The notes: generated by a model not told the origin, from the letters alone. Shown: positions 45,062-54,838, counted from the first letter of the stretch. The stretch: DNA of 64,000 nucleotides from Rhodanobacter sp. AS-Z3 (GCF_029224025.1 NZ_CP119392.1:3867001-3931000); one strand, 5' to 3'. Program-made: numbers and translations.

Positions 45062-45823
45062 TCATTCGGGCTTCGCACAGCGGAAGCCCATATTGTTGGT
45101 GGTGTTGGCGGCCTTCAGCGCGGACAGCATCGCAATGCGCATCAGCACCGCATAGTTTTCTTTTTCCTGCAGGCTGATGGCGCCGGCGCCGCAGAATTTC
45201 AGCAGATCCGGATCGCCCTGCTCGCGGCTGTCGCTGGCCACCATCAAGGCGTTGAAATCATCCACCCATTCCCACACCAGTCCATTGATGTCGCGCACGC
45301 CGTAGGCGTTGGCGATCCCGCCGACAAGGGGCAGGGCCGAACTGGAAGGGCGCGAATACCAGCCCAGGATGCTTTCGCGCCAGGCTGGATCAGAGCGCGC
45401 ATCACGACGGGTGGCATCAGCCGCCGCCGCGTATTCCCACTCGTACCAGCTGGGTAGGCGCGCGTGTTCGCTTTCGCAAAACGCCTGTGCAGCAAACCAG
45501 CTGACCCGCGTTACCGGCTGGCGCGGCAAAGCCGTGTCACCCAGCGCATCCGGACTGCCCCACTGAGTGAGGTAGCGTGCATCAGCCAGAATGCTGGCCA
45601 CCTTGTCGCGTTGCCATTCCGGATGCTTCTTCACGAAGGCCAGGAATTCACCGTTGGTGACCAGTTCGCTGCGCAGGCGAAACGGCGCGACTTGCGCCGG
45701 TGCCGTCTTGCCATCGGCCGGCAACACACTGGTGAAGGTACCGCCCGGCAGGGCGACGTAATCCGCCGCCACTGCCGGTAGTGCCAGCATCAGGCCAAGG
45801 GCCAGTGCTAGTAGTGCTCGCAT
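45062..45823 (-). CDS. nirV: NirV-like formylglycine-generating-enzyme (SUMF1) family protein
   Basis: The 253-residue protein has a signal peptide (ALALGLMLALPAVA) and the FGE-sulfatase fold: VALPGGTF at the start, PVTRVSWFAAQAFCESEHARLPSWYEWEYA (in part), RDINGLVWEWVDDF and the final NNMGFRCAK. Proteins of this kind encoded next to nirK are named NirV. The active-site Cys pair of true FGE is not evident, so it probably assists NirK in an undefined way. Its ATG begins one base after the nirK stop. Confidence 0.87.
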   Translation of the reverse strand: MRALLALALGLMLALPAVAADYVALPGGTFTSVLPADGKTAPAQVAPFRLRSELVTNGEFLAFVKKHPEWQRDKVASILADARYLTQWGSPDALGDTALPRQPVTRVSWFAAQAFCESEHARLPSWYEWEYAAAADATRRDARSDPAWRESILGWYSRPSSSALPLVGGIANAYGVRDINGLVWEWVDDFNALMVASDSREQGDPDLLKFCGAGAISLQEKENYAVLMRIAMLSALKAANTTNNMGFRCAKPE

Positions 45824-45824
45824 A

Positions 45825-47342
45825 TCAATGCTCCGCTGCGGCCGGCGCCGGCGCTTCGGCACGAGCCTTGGCCACTTCTTCCTTGGTGATCTGGCCACCC
45901 GGGTTGTCCCAGCTGTTCAGCACGTAGGTGAGAATGTTCGCTACTTCGTCATCGTTGAGCTGACTCATCGGCGGCATCACCGAATCGTACTCATTGCCAT
46001 TGACCTTGATCTTGCCGGTCAGGCCATGCGTCACGATGGTCATGGCGCGCTTCGGGTCCGCCGCGAGGAAGTCCGACTTCGCCAGTGGCGGGAACACGTT
46101 GGCCAGACCTTCACCATTCGCCTGATGGCAGACCGAGCAGGTGCCGGTGAACAACTGCTTGCCAGCGGCGATCTGTTCGCCCTTGGTCAGCGTGCCAGCG
46201 GCATGTGCGTTCGCCGCCGTGGTTACCGCTTTCAGGTTCGGCTCTGAACGATCACCGAGGTAAACCGAGTCCACTTCCTTGCCGGAGTAAATTGCCTTGT
46301 CTTCCGGACCGTCCACCTTGAGGATACCCAGCGCACCCTTGTTGAACGCGCGGAAGATCGAGTGGTCAACCAGCACGTAGCTGCCCGGCACGTCGGTGTG
46401 GAACTCCACCGTGGCCGCGCCGCCGGACGGAATCAGCGTGGTCTGCACGTTGTGCTGCGCCACCGTGCCACCTTCCGGCTGTACCTTGTCGAAGATCTCG
46501 CCGATCACGTGAAAACTGGAGACCAGGTTCGGGCCACCGTTGCCGACGAACAGGCGCACCGTCTCGTTGGTCTTGGCGGTCAGCGCGTTGTCACCGGTCA
46601 GCGAGCCTTCTTTGCCGTTGAACAGCACATAGGTGGGGTTCTCGTCGATCGCCTTTTCCATGTCGAACGGCTGCAGGCCCTTCTGGCGATATTTTCCGGT
46701 GGTGTAGAAGTCGCCCTGCATCACGTAGTACTCGTGATCGACTGGGCTCAAACCCTCCGGTGGTTCGACCAGGATCAGGCCGTACATGCCATTGGCGATA
46801 TGCATGCCCACCGGCGCGGTAGCGCAGTGGTAGACGAACACGCCCTGATTCAACGCCTTGAAGGTGAACTGCGATTCGTGTCCCGGCGCGGTGAAGCTGG
46901 ACGCGGCACCGCCGCCCGGCCCGGTCACACCGTGCAGGTCAATGTTGTGCGGCATCTTGCTGTCCGGCGCGTTCTTCAGGTGGAACTCCACCGTGTCGCC
47001 CTGGCGCACGCGGATGAAACTGCCCGGTACCGTGCCGCCGAAGGTCCAGAACGTATAGCTGACGCCTTCGGAGATCGGCATTTCCTTCTCGATCACTTCC
47101 AGCTCGACGATCACCTTCGCCGGGTAGCTGCGATGGATCGGTGGCGGTACATGCGGCGGGCTGGTCAGCACCGCATGGATCGGCTCGCCGATCGGCGGAC
47201 CGAAGTCACCGTGGGTAGCCGCGATGGCGGCGGGATTGGCATCAACCTGGCCCACCGGCGACACCGAGGACGACTTGCCCGAGCAGCCGGCGAGCGTAAG
47301 TAACGCGGCTGCGGCGACTACGAGTGACTTGGAACATGACAT
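45825..47342 (-). CDS. nirK: Copper nitrite reductase NirK with fused C-terminal cytochrome c, lipoprotein
   Basis: The 505-residue protein has a lipobox LAGC (Cys20), so it is tethered to a membrane. Two cupredoxin domains carry the T1 copper ligands H132, C173, H181, M186 and T2 ligands H137, H172, H327, with catalytic D135 and H278. A C-terminal cytochrome c domain (about 385-480) has CSVCH (402-406) and a Met ligand in SVMPPMS. It reduces nitrite to NO in the periplasm; the fused haem is an internal electron entry. A FNR-type box lies 64.5 bp upstream. It heads nirK-nirV-sco. Confidence 0.97.
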   Translation of the reverse strand: MSCSKSLVVAAAALLTLAGCSGKSSSVSPVGQVDANPAAIAATHGDFGPPIGEPIHAVLTSPPHVPPPIHRSYPAKVIVELEVIEKEMPISEGVSYTFWTFGGTVPGSFIRVRQGDTVEFHLKNAPDSKMPHNIDLHGVTGPGGGAASSFTAPGHESQFTFKALNQGVFVYHCATAPVGMHIANGMYGLILVEPPEGLSPVDHEYYVMQGDFYTTGKYRQKGLQPFDMEKAIDENPTYVLFNGKEGSLTGDNALTAKTNETVRLFVGNGGPNLVSSFHVIGEIFDKVQPEGGTVAQHNVQTTLIPSGGAATVEFHTDVPGSYVLVDHSIFRAFNKGALGILKVDGPEDKAIYSGKEVDSVYLGDRSEPNLKAVTTAANAHAAGTLTKGEQIAAGKQLFTGTCSVCHQANGEGLANVFPPLAKSDFLAADPKRAMTIVTHGLTGKIKVNGNEYDSVMPPMSQLNDDEVANILTYVLNSWDNPGGQITKEEVAKARAEAPAPAAAEH

Positions 47343-47399
47343 GGACGCTCTCCGTGAGTTCTTGCGATTGCAAGACTAGGCTATCTCACCAGTGCCCAT

Positions 47400-47413
47400 A
47401 TGACATGAATCAA
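47400..47413 (-). promoter_or_regulatory. FNR-type box of the nirK promoter
   Basis: TTGATTCATGTCAT on the minus strand matches 9 of 10 fixed positions of TTGAT-N4-GTCAA. At -41.5 it places the transcript start near 47365, next to a small hairpin CTTGC-GATT-GCAAG (47361-47374) in the leader. Confidence 0.75.
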
Positions 47414-47465
47414 TTTGGGGGCTTTTGCAGCCCCGGTGCGTCACCCTGCCACGCCTGCCCGAGGT

Positions 47466-48716
47466 TCAGCCAGGTTTGCCATCTGCGCGTGGCGTGAGGT
47501 AAATCCAGGCCGATCGCAACACCCACGGCAGGAAAACCAGCAGCCAGCCATAGGCCGCAATCACCAGCCACAAATAGGTATCGCCGCCAAGTTCGGCGCG
47601 GATGCGCAGCAACGCAACAACTTGCAGCAGGCCAAAGCACAGCCACGCCACCTTGCCCATCTGCATCGGTCGACCGGAATGGCCTTGCGTCACCCGGGTG
47701 ACCATCGCCACCAGCATCGAACCGAAGAAACCAATCCCCAGTGCATGCATCGGTGCGCGCCCCAGGATGAAATGCCCACTGGTGACGTAAACCACGTCCT
47801 GGATCGCAAACAACACGAAGGCCACGGGTAGCCAGGCAAACGCCAGGTGCAGCACGGCGAGAATGCCCGGATGCATGGCCTTCCACGGCCGCCAGGTCAG
47901 CGAATGCCACGCGAACACCAGCGCCAAGGGCACATCAACCAGCCATAGCCAGCCGAGCAGGCCACGCCAGTCCAGCAGCAAATGCGCCACCAGCAGAACC
48001 CACACCACCGGCATGCTCCAGTCCGGCCGAATCACCTCGTAACCTTTCACCAGATTGCCGGTGAAGAACGGCAGCATGCGGTGCATCACCGAGAAGTAGA
48101 TCGGCAGCAGCAGACCGAACGTGCCCAGCTTGATCGCCAGCAAGGCGCACTCGGCCGGCGCACCGAACAGATAGGCAAGAAAGATGGCCAGCCCCAGCGC
48201 ACCCACACTCAGCGCTGCCAGGCAGGACCGTGCATGTCCCTTGCGCTCGGCGACGGACGCGCGCAATACGCCGGCCAGCGTTGCAACGCCGATCACATAG
48301 CCGACCAGCATCACCGCGACACCCAGCTTGAGCAGCAACGGCAGGTTGAGCAGGCCGACGTTCGCCAGCACATAGCCGCCGAACACGCAGCCAGCTACCG
48401 GCAGAAACCGTGTGCGCGGAAGGTCGGGCCGCCCCAGCCACTTGGGAAACGTGGTCATCAGGAAGCCGAACATGAACAGCGGGAACAGACCGTACTGAAT
48501 CAGCATGGCGTGCGCCCACCCCGGCGGAATCGTGGGCTGCGGCCAACCAGCCAGCCCGAAGCGCATCCAGGTCAGCTCAACAGCCCACCACGCCATGCTG
48601 AGCAGCACCGCAATCGTGCCCGCGAGGAACAACGGTCGATGCGGCGCGGACGCCAGCAAGCGAGTGACTTCGGCGAGGCCCGCAGGTGTACTCGTGGCAG
48701 ATGACGATTCGGACAT
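47466..48716 (-). CDS. nnrS: NnrS-family haem/copper membrane protein
   Basis: The 416-residue protein has about twelve spans and NnrS landmarks: RPLFLAGTIAVLL near the N-terminus, FMFGFLMTTFPKWLGRP, FFTGNLVKGYEV and the repeated His in HALGIGFFGSMLVAMVTRVTQGHSGRP (shown in part as GHSGRP). NnrS protects against NO-derived iron-nitrosyl damage. An in-frame ATG at 48749 exists, but a FNR-type box centred at 48783.5 would start the message inside that longer frame, so I prefer ATG 48716 (MSESSSATS). It lies just upstream of nirK. Confidence 0.9.
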   Translation of the reverse strand: MSESSSATSTPAGLAEVTRLLASAPHRPLFLAGTIAVLLSMAWWAVELTWMRFGLAGWPQPTIPPGWAHAMLIQYGLFPLFMFGFLMTTFPKWLGRPDLPRTRFLPVAGCVFGGYVLANVGLLNLPLLLKLGVAVMLVGYVIGVATLAGVLRASVAERKGHARSCLAALSVGALGLAIFLAYLFGAPAECALLAIKLGTFGLLLPIYFSVMHRMLPFFTGNLVKGYEVIRPDWSMPVVWVLLVAHLLLDWRGLLGWLWLVDVPLALVFAWHSLTWRPWKAMHPGILAVLHLAFAWLPVAFVLFAIQDVVYVTSGHFILGRAPMHALGIGFFGSMLVAMVTRVTQGHSGRPMQMGKVAWLCFGLLQVVALLRIRAELGGDTYLWLVIAAYGWLLVFLPWVLRSAWIYLTPRADGKPG

Positions 48717-48776
48717 GGCGTAGGTGGATGAATGAGAATGATTTGCCATGCTGCCACAGCGCCACCGTGATCGCCC

Positions 48777-48790
48777 ATGACCTGCATCAA
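48777..48790 (-). promoter_or_regulatory. FNR-type box of the nnrS promoter
   Basis: TTGATGCAGGTCAT on the minus strand matches 9 of 10 fixed positions, with the same GTCAT right half as the nirK box. Its centre is 67.5 bp before ATG 48716. Confidence 0.72.
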
Positions 48791-48843
48791 CGACGCCAAG
48801 AGAACAACATCAGCGCCGCAATGAAGCCAACGGCCGGCATCAC

Positions 48844-48868
48844 AAAAAACGACCCGGAATGCGGGTCG
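48844..48868 (-). terminator. Intrinsic terminator of anr
   Basis: Read on the minus strand, CGACCCG and CGGGTCG (48850-48868) form a 7-bp stem followed by TTTTTT. Confidence 0.85.
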
Positions 48869-48897
48869 CCGTTGTGCCGCTCAGGTCGGGTCACCGA

Positions 48898-49668
48898 TCA
48901 ATCGGGCAACAAGGCCTGACCGATTTGCCGAAGCGCGGCAGGGTTGAGCAATTCCAGCCCCCGCCCTTCAATCGCAATCAGCTTTTGCGCGCGAAAACGG
49001 CTGAGTACGCGGCTGACGGTCTCCGCGGCCAGGCGCAGATAGTTCGCGATATCGCCGCGCGACATGCTCAGATGGAACTGCGTACCGGAGAAGCCGCGCA
49101 CCGCGTAGCGATGGCCCAGATCCAGCAGGAAAGCTGCCACACGTTCGTCGGCACTGTGGTCACCGGCCAGCAGGCTGGCGGTACCCAGTTCCTTGCTGAG
49201 CATGCGGAACAGGTGCTGCTGCACCGCCGGCACGCGCGAAGCCAGCGCGCTCATGGCCGGAAACGAGAAACGGCAGAAATAGGCGGTATCCAGCGCCACG
49301 GCATCGCAAGGGAAGTGCTCGGGGTAGATCGCATTCAGTCCGATCACCTCGCCCGGCAGGTAGAACCCCAGCACTTGCTCGCGGCCTTCCTTGTCGACCA
49401 TGCGGGTTTTCACCGTGCCCGAGCGCACGGCAAAAATCGCGCGGAACGCGTCACCGGTGCGGAAGATATGTTCGCCGGCGCGGAACGGGCCAACGTGCTC
49501 GACCAGACACTGCAGTTCGGCCAGCTCCGGCTTGTCGTAGCCGGCGGCAATGCACGCGCTGGAAAACGCGCAGGTGCCGCAGAAGCGTGTTTCGTCACCG
49601 TCGTCGGCAATCGGACTATGCGGCTCGGGCAGGCGACCTGCGCGACCTGTCGTGGGCTTGAATTGCAT
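48898..49668 (-). CDS. anr: FNR/Anr-type oxygen-sensing transcription regulator
   Basis: The 256-residue Crp/FNR protein has the [4Fe-4S] ligands C30-x2-C33-x5-C39 and C132 (YFCRFSF, equivalent to E. coli FNR Cys122), so it should sense oxygen directly. The recognition helix is ETVSR (E216, S219, R220), identical in its contact residues to FNR, which predicts binding to TTGAT half-sites. Such half-sites are found upstream of nirK, nnrS, hemN, fdxA/azu and the CopD-like gene. The ATG at 49668 lies only 26 bp from a 163-bp palindrome. Confidence 0.93.
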   Translation of the reverse strand: MQFKPTTGRAGRLPEPHSPIADDGDETRFCGTCAFSSACIAAGYDKPELAELQCLVEHVGPFRAGEHIFRTGDAFRAIFAVRSGTVKTRMVDKEGREQVLGFYLPGEVIGLNAIYPEHFPCDAVALDTAYFCRFSFPAMSALASRVPAVQQHLFRMLSKELGTASLLAGDHSADERVAAFLLDLGHRYAVRGFSGTQFHLSMSRGDIANYLRLAAETVSRVLSRFRAQKLIAIEGRGLELLNPAALRQIGQALLPD

Positions 49669-49694
49669 GATGGTGAAGAGGCCGGTTTGGGGTC

Positions 49695-49857
49695 GGAGCG
49701 TGGGCGGTAGAAACCAAGCGAGCGAGGCAAAGTGGCTTTTGTGTCAGGTTTTTCGATCATTTGAGGCGAATAGCCGTAGCTATTCAACGAAAAGGAGCGG
49801 AAAAACTGGCCAAAACCACGCCGCCGCAGCCGCTTGTATTTCTACCGCCCACGCTCC
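49695..49857. repeat. 163-bp imperfect palindrome upstream of anr
   Basis: The outer arms are perfect over 19 bp: GGAGCGTGGGCGGTAGAAA (49695-49713) and TTTCTACCGCCCACGCTCC (49839-49857). The inner flanks also pair with interruptions (GTGGCTTTTG with CCAAAACCAC; GTTTTTC with GAAAAAC), down to a central GAATAGC-CGTA-GCTATTC (49768-49785). Open frames occur on both strands but look like by-products of the symmetry. It has the form of a dispersed miniature element. Confidence 0.85.
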
Positions 49858-49868
49858 CAAGTCGCTGA

Positions 49869-51269
49869 TCAGATCACTCGCGAAAACCGCGGTGCCTGCG
49901 CCGCTTCGTCCAGATAGGCATCGAAGCACATGGCAATAATACGCAACAGCAACCTTCCCCGCGAGGTCACCCGGATTTCGCGGTCAGTTTCCTGCACCAG
50001 GCCATCGGCAATCAGCGGCTGCAGGCGCTCGCGCTCACGCGCAAAATATTCATCGAACAGCAACCGGTGACGCGTCCCGAAGGCCTTCTTTTCCAGTACA
50101 CCGTGGCACATCAGTTCGTTGATCAGCTCCCGCCGGATCACATCATCCTCATCCAGTTGCATGCCACGCATCAGCGGCAGGCGCCCGGCATCCAGTGCGC
50201 CGTAATAGCCGATCAGGTCGCGCGAGTTCTGCGTGTAGCTGTCACCAATGCGGCCGATCGCACTAACACCGAGACCCACGATGTCGCAGTCGCCGTGGGT
50301 CGAATAGCCCTGAAAATTGCGCTGCAGTGTACCGGCGCGCTGCGCCAGCACCAGCTCATCGGTGGTCTTGGCGAAGTGATCCATGCCGATATAGACGTAA
50401 CCTGCTGCCGACAGATGCTCCAGCGCGCGACCGAACAAGGCCAGTCGCGTGGCGGGATCGGGCATGTCCGCGGTATTGATCTGCCGCTGCGCCTTGAACA
50501 TCTCGGGCAGGTGCGCGTAACCGTAGACCGCCACACGGTCCGGATTCAGCTCCACGATCTGGTCCAGTGTGCGACTGAATCCGTCCACACTCTGGAACGG
50601 CAGGCCATAGATCAGATCGACACTGGCCGAACTGAAAGATGACTCACGAGCGGCCTCGAGCACTTCGCGGGTCTGCTCGAAACTCTGGATGCGATTGACT
50701 GCTCGCTGCACCAGCGGATCGAAGTCCTGAATGCCGACGGAGATCCGGTTGAAGCCCAGCTTGCCCATGCTGCGGATATACGCAGCATCGGCAAAACGCG
50801 GGTCGATCTCGATGCCGTATTCGCGATCCGACTCCTGACTGAAGCTGAAGTGTCGCGCCAGCGACTCCAGCAGTTCGCTCATGTGCGCGACGTCGAGAAA
50901 GTTTGGCGTACCACCGCCAAAGTGCAACTGACGCACGGGGCGGTCGCGATCGAACAGCGGCGCGATCAGCTCGATTTCGCGATACAGCCGTTCCAGGTAG
51001 CGGTCGGCCTGGGTTACGTCGCGGGTGATGACCCGGTTGCAGCCGCAGTAGAAACACGGGCTCATGCAGAACGGCACGTGCACGTAAACCGATAACGGGC
51101 GTGGAATCGGCTCTTCGTTGGAGGCGCGAATCACCCCGCGCAAGACCGTTTCGTCGAAGTCCGCCTTGAACTGCGGCGCCGTCGGGTAACTGGTGTAGCG
51201 CGGACCGGCCACGTCGTAGCGGGCGATCAGTGCCGGGTCGAATTCGGGAGTGCTGATAGGGATGGCCAT
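49869..51269 (-). CDS. hemN: Oxygen-independent coproporphyrinogen III oxidase
   Basis: HemN makes protoporphyrinogen IX without oxygen. The 466-residue radical SAM enzyme has C68-x3-C72-x2-C75-x-C77 (CMSPCFYCGC), YDVAGPRYTSYPTAPQF at the start and LHFGGGTPNF for SAM binding. I start it at ATG 51269; an in-frame TTG at 51317 falls inside a perfect FNR box and cannot be used. It supplies haem for the denitrification enzymes when oxygen is absent. Confidence 0.95.
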   Translation of the reverse strand: MAIPISTPEFDPALIARYDVAGPRYTSYPTAPQFKADFDETVLRGVIRASNEEPIPRPLSVYVHVPFCMSPCFYCGCNRVITRDVTQADRYLERLYREIELIAPLFDRDRPVRQLHFGGGTPNFLDVAHMSELLESLARHFSFSQESDREYGIEIDPRFADAAYIRSMGKLGFNRISVGIQDFDPLVQRAVNRIQSFEQTREVLEAARESSFSSASVDLIYGLPFQSVDGFSRTLDQIVELNPDRVAVYGYAHLPEMFKAQRQINTADMPDPATRLALFGRALEHLSAAGYVYIGMDHFAKTTDELVLAQRAGTLQRNFQGYSTHGDCDIVGLGVSAIGRIGDSYTQNSRDLIGYYGALDAGRLPLMRGMQLDEDDVIRRELINELMCHGVLEKKAFGTRHRLLFDEYFARERERLQPLIADGLVQETDREIRVTSRGRLLLRIIAMCFDAYLDEAAQAPRFSRVI

Positions 51270-51303
51270 GAAGCGAGTCTGTCCTCGCCGTGTGCCCCGC
51301 GCC

Positions 51304-51317
51304 TTGATCCGGGTCAA
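51304..51317 (-). promoter_or_regulatory. Perfect FNR-type box upstream of hemN
   Basis: TTGATCCGGGTCAA on the plus strand (TTGACCCGGATCAA on the minus) matches all 10 fixed positions. Its centre is exactly 41.5 bp from the hemN ATG. Confidence 0.8.
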
Positions 51318-51367
51318 CTACCCGGTGGGCCGCGACGCGACGCCGCAGGCCCGCCACGCTGGCGCAA

Positions 51368-52354
51368 TCAGGACTTGTATGGCTCGATTTGCTGTTCAAT
51401 CGAGCCAAAGATCGACACACCTGTCTTGTCGGTGATGTCTATTTTCAAGCGGTCGCCAAACTTCAGGAACGGCGTGCTCGGCTTGCCGTCACGCAGGGTT
51501 TCCACCGTGCGCTGTTCGGCCAGGCAGGAAGCGCCCTTGCCGGTGTCCTCGTTGGCAATGGTGCCGGAGCCAACGATGGTGCCGGCGGTCAGCGGCCGCG
51601 TCTTCGCCACGTGGGCGACCAGTTCGGCAAAACTGAACTGCATGTCGACGCCGCACTCCGCTTCGCCGAACCACGCCTCGTTCAACCAGGTGCGCATCGG
51701 CAGATGCAGCTTGTCGCCCTGCCACGCATCACCCACTTCGTCCGGCGTCACCAGCACGGGCGACAGTGCCGAGCGCGGTTTGGATTGCAGGAAACCAAAA
51801 CCCTTGGCCAGCTCACCCGGGATCAATCCGCGCAGGCTCACATCATTGATCAGGCCAATCAACTGGATGTGGTCCGACGCTTGCGCCGGCGTCACTGCCA
51901 TCGGCACGTCGTCGGTGACCACCACCACTTCGGCTTCCAGATCGATGCCGAAGTCCTCGCTCGGCACCACCACCGGATCGCGCGGGCCGAGGAAGCCGGC
52001 ACTGGTCGCCTGATACATCAGCGGATCGGTGTAGAACGACTGCGGCACCTCGGCGCCACGTGCACGGCGTACCCGTTCGACGTGTGGCAGGTAGGCGGAA
52101 CCATCGACGAATTCATAGGCACGCGGCAGCGGAGAAGCCAGTGCCGTCACCTCCAGCGCAAACGCGCCCGGTGCGCTGCCGTCGTTGAGCTCCTCGGACA
52201 ACGCATTCAGGCGCGGCGCGATGTTCGACCAGTCGTCCAGCGCCGCCTGTAGCGTGCCAGCGATGCCGGTGGCCTTCACCGCGCGGGTGAGGTCGCGACT
52301 GACCACGATCAGCGTGCCGTCGCGGCCACCTTCCTTGAGAGATCCGAGTTTCAT
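51368..52354 (-). CDS. Fumarylacetoacetate hydrolase family protein
   Basis: The 328-residue protein has the FAH fold: PSEDFGIDLEAEVVVVTDD for metal-binding acidic residues, LIGLINDVSLRGL, GSGTIANED and FLKFGDRLKIDI at the end. It would split fumarylacetoacetate to fumarate and acetoacetate. It is the third gene after hppD and hmgA (37-bp gap), which supports that substrate. The ATG at 52354 (MKLGSLKEGGRDG) is the family start. Confidence 0.9.
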   Translation of the reverse strand: MKLGSLKEGGRDGTLIVVSRDLTRAVKATGIAGTLQAALDDWSNIAPRLNALSEELNDGSAPGAFALEVTALASPLPRAYEFVDGSAYLPHVERVRRARGAEVPQSFYTDPLMYQATSAGFLGPRDPVVVPSEDFGIDLEAEVVVVTDDVPMAVTPAQASDHIQLIGLINDVSLRGLIPGELAKGFGFLQSKPRSALSPVLVTPDEVGDAWQGDKLHLPMRTWLNEAWFGEAECGVDMQFSFAELVAHVAKTRPLTAGTIVGSGTIANEDTGKGASCLAEQRTVETLRDGKPSTPFLKFGDRLKIDITDKTGVSIFGSIEQQIEPYKS

Positions 52355-52391
52355 TCTGCTGCCTTGTTTCGGGTGCGTGGAACGATCGCGC

Positions 52392-53732
52392 TTACGGCGC
52401 GAAGTGCTTGGCGATGCCCTGCCAGCAACGATAATAGTCGTGCTGCAATTGCGGTGCGTCCAGCGCTTGCCGGGTGGGGCGGATGACCTTGCGCGTCTCG
52501 AACATGAAGGCCATGGTGCCGTCGACCACATCCGGCCTGGACGGATCGGCGGCGGAGGCCTTGTCGAACGTCGCCGCATCCGGGCCATGCCCGGTCATGC
52601 AGTTGTGCAGCGAGGCGCCGCCGGGCAGGAAACCTTCGGCCTTGGCATCGTACACACCGGTGATCAGGCCCATGAACTCGCTGGCCACGTTGCGATGGAA
52701 CCACGGTGGACGGAAGGTGTGCTGCGCGACCAGCCAGCGCGGCGGGAAGATCGCGAAATCCATGTTCGCCGTACCGGGCGTGTCACTGGCCGATGTCAGC
52801 ACGGTGAAGATCGACGGATCAGGATGGTCATAACTGATCGAACCGATCGTGTTGAAGCGACGCAGATCGTATTTGTATGGCACGCAGGTGCCGTGCCAGC
52901 CGACAACGTCCAGCGGCGAATGACCGATCTTGGCGCTCCACAACGCACCCTGGAATTTCGATACCAGTTCGAAATCGCCCTCGACATCTTCGTATGCCGC
53001 CACCGGCGTGAGAAAGTCGCGCGCATTGGCCAGGCAGTTGGAACCGATCGGACCGAGTTCCGGCAGGCGCAGCAACGCGCCGAAGTTTTCGCAGACGTAA
53101 CCGCGGGCCACTCCTGCGCTTCCTGCGCCCGTGGCATTCGCACCTCCATGTGCATCAGCCTCGCCATCAGGCAGGTCGACCCGGAAACGGATGCCGCGCG
53201 GAATCACCGCGATCTCCTGCGGCTCCAGTTCGATCACGCCCAGCTCGGTCGCCAGGCGCAGGCGACCTTGCTGCGGCACGATCAGCAACTCGGCATCGGC
53301 GTCGTTGAAGAAGCGCCCCTGCATCGAGCGGTTCGCCGTGTACAAATGGATGCCGATACCGCCCTGCTCAGCCGGACCGCCATTGCCGGCAATCGTCACC
53401 AGACCGTCGAGGAAGTCAGTCGGCTTCGTCGGCATCGGCAGCGGATCCCAACGCAGCGGATTCGGCGTCGCCACCGCCTCATCGAAACGGTTATGGAAGG
53501 TGGCATGCGCCAGCGGCTGGAACGGCTCATGCACCGCCGCCGGACGAATCCGGTACAGCCAACTACGCCGATTCAGATGACGCGGCGCGGTGAATGCGGT
53601 GCCGGACAACTGCTCCGCGTACAAGCCATGCGCCACCCGCTGCGGCGAGTTCTGCCCCACGGGCAGGGTGCCGGCAATGGCTTCACTGGCGAACTCGTTG
53701 CCGAAACCCGACTGATAACCCTTGCTGACCAT
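52392..53732 (-). CDS. hmgA: Homogentisate 1,2-dioxygenase
   Basis: The 446-residue protein has [13 protein letters not shown] at the N-terminus and the iron site in [16 protein letters not shown] with [15 protein letters not shown]. It opens homogentisate to maleylacetoacetate with O2. The ATG at 53732 is 11 bp after the hppD stop, so the two are co-transcribed. Confidence 0.97.
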   Translation of the reverse strand: MVSKGYQSGFGNEFASEAIAGTLPVGQNSPQRVAHGLYAEQLSGTAFTAPRHLNRRSWLYRIRPAAVHEPFQPLAHATFHNRFDEAVATPNPLRWDPLPMPTKPTDFLDGLVTIAGNGGPAEQGGIGIHLYTANRSMQGRFFNDADAELLIVPQQGRLRLATELGVIELEPQEIAVIPRGIRFRVDLPDGEADAHGGANATGAGSAGVARGYVCENFGALLRLPELGPIGSNCLANARDFLTPVAAYEDVEGDFELVSKFQGALWSAKIGHSPLDVVGWHGTCVPYKYDLRRFNTIGSISYDHPDPSIFTVLTSASDTPGTANMDFAIFPPRWLVAQHTFRPPWFHRNVASEFMGLITGVYDAKAEGFLPGGASLHNCMTGHGPDAATFDKASAADPSRPDVVDGTMAFMFETRKVIRPTRQALDAPQLQHDYYRCWQGIAKHFAP

Positions 53733-53743
53733 GAACCCGCTCC

Positions 53744-54838
53744 TTAGAGGAAACCGCGCTTCATCTGGTCGCGCTCGATCGACTCGAACAGCGCCTGGAA
53801 ATTGCCTTCACCGAAACCTTCGTTGCCCTTGCGCTGGATGATCTCGAAGAAGATCGGACCGATGGCGTTCTGGGTGAAGATCTGCAGCAGCAGCCGCTTC
53901 TTCGTTTCCAGGTCGGCGTCGATCAGGATCTTGTTTTTCGCCAGCCGCGCTACATCCTCGCCGTGGTTCGGAATGCGCAGATCGATCACGTCGAAGTAGG
54001 AGTCCGGCGTGTCGAGGAATTCCACGCCGGCTGCGCGCATCTTTTCCACCGTGGCGTAGATGTCGTCGGTGAAGCAGGCGATGTGCTGAATGCCCTCGCC
54101 CTGGTAGGCATCGAGGTATTCGTTGATCTGGCTCTTCGGGTCGTTCGACTCGTTCAGCGGAATGCGCACGACGCCATCCGGCGCGGTCATCGCCTTGGAC
54201 ACCAGACCGGTCTTGGCGCCCTTGATGTCGAAGTAACGGATTTCGCGGAAGTTGAACAGCTTCTCGTAGTAATCCGACCACTTCGCCATATTGCCGAAGT
54301 ACAGGTTATGGGTCAGGTGATCGATGAAGGTGAGGCCGAAACCGGTCGGATTCTGCTCGGCGCCTTCGATCGGCGCGTAGTCGGCGTCATACACAGTGCC
54401 GGCACTACCGTAGCGGTCGACCAGATACAGCATGCAATCGCCGATGCCCTTGATCACCGGAATGGCAACCGCCTTGCTGGCTTCCTTGTGATCGATCGCC
54501 TCGCCACCGTTGCCAAGCACGGTAGCCAGCACATCGCTGGACGGCTTCCTGAAACGGATCGCGAAACCGCAGGCGCTGGGGCCGTGCTTGGCAGCGAAAT
54601 CGGCAGCGAACGAATCGGGATCTTCGTTGACCAGCAAGTTCACGCCGTTCTGGCGATACACCGTGATCGCGCGCGTCTTGTGCTTCAGCACGGCGCTGAA
54701 ACCCATCCGCTTGAACAGTTCATGCAGCTCGCTGGCGCGCCCTGCGGGAGCGGCGAATTCGACGAACTCGAAACCATCAATACCCATCGGGTTTTCGAAG
54801 GTGGTGACCTGCATGCCAAGATTGGGCTGGGCGTTCAT
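53744..54838 (-). CDS. hppD: 4-hydroxyphenylpyruvate dioxygenase
   Basis: The 364-residue protein turns 4-hydroxyphenylpyruvate into homogentisate. Two VOC domains are present; the iron ligands are in [25 protein letters not shown] and [22 protein letters not shown] (shown in part as FFEIIQRKG). The ATG at 54838 ([10 protein letters not shown]) is preceded by a promoter with TTGCAA, 17 bp and TATAAC, and a palindrome in the spacer. Confidence 0.97.
   Translation of the reverse strand: MNAQPNLGMQVTTFENPMGIDGFEFVEFAAPAGRASELHELFKRMGFSAVLKHKTRAITVYRQNGVNLLVNEDPDSFAADFAAKHGPSACGFAIRFRKPSSDVLATVLGNGGEAIDHKEASKAVAIPVIKGIGDCMLYLVDRYGSAGTVYDADYAPIEGAEQNPTGFGLTFIDHLTHNLYFGNMAKWSDYYEKLFNFREIRYFDIKGAKTGLVSKAMTAPDGVVRIPLNESNDPKSQINEYLDAYQGEGIQHIACFTDDIYATVEKMRAAGVEFLDTPDSYFDVIDLRIPNHGEDVARLAKNKILIDADLETKKRLLLQIFTQNAIGPIFFEIIQRKGNEGFGEGNFQALFESIERDQMKRGFL

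Noticed and set aside
49410..49787. Open frame starting MNSYGYSPQ across the 163-bp palindrome, and its plus-strand counterpart
   Set aside because: The frames arise from the repeat and from antisense of anr; the FNR protein explains the region.
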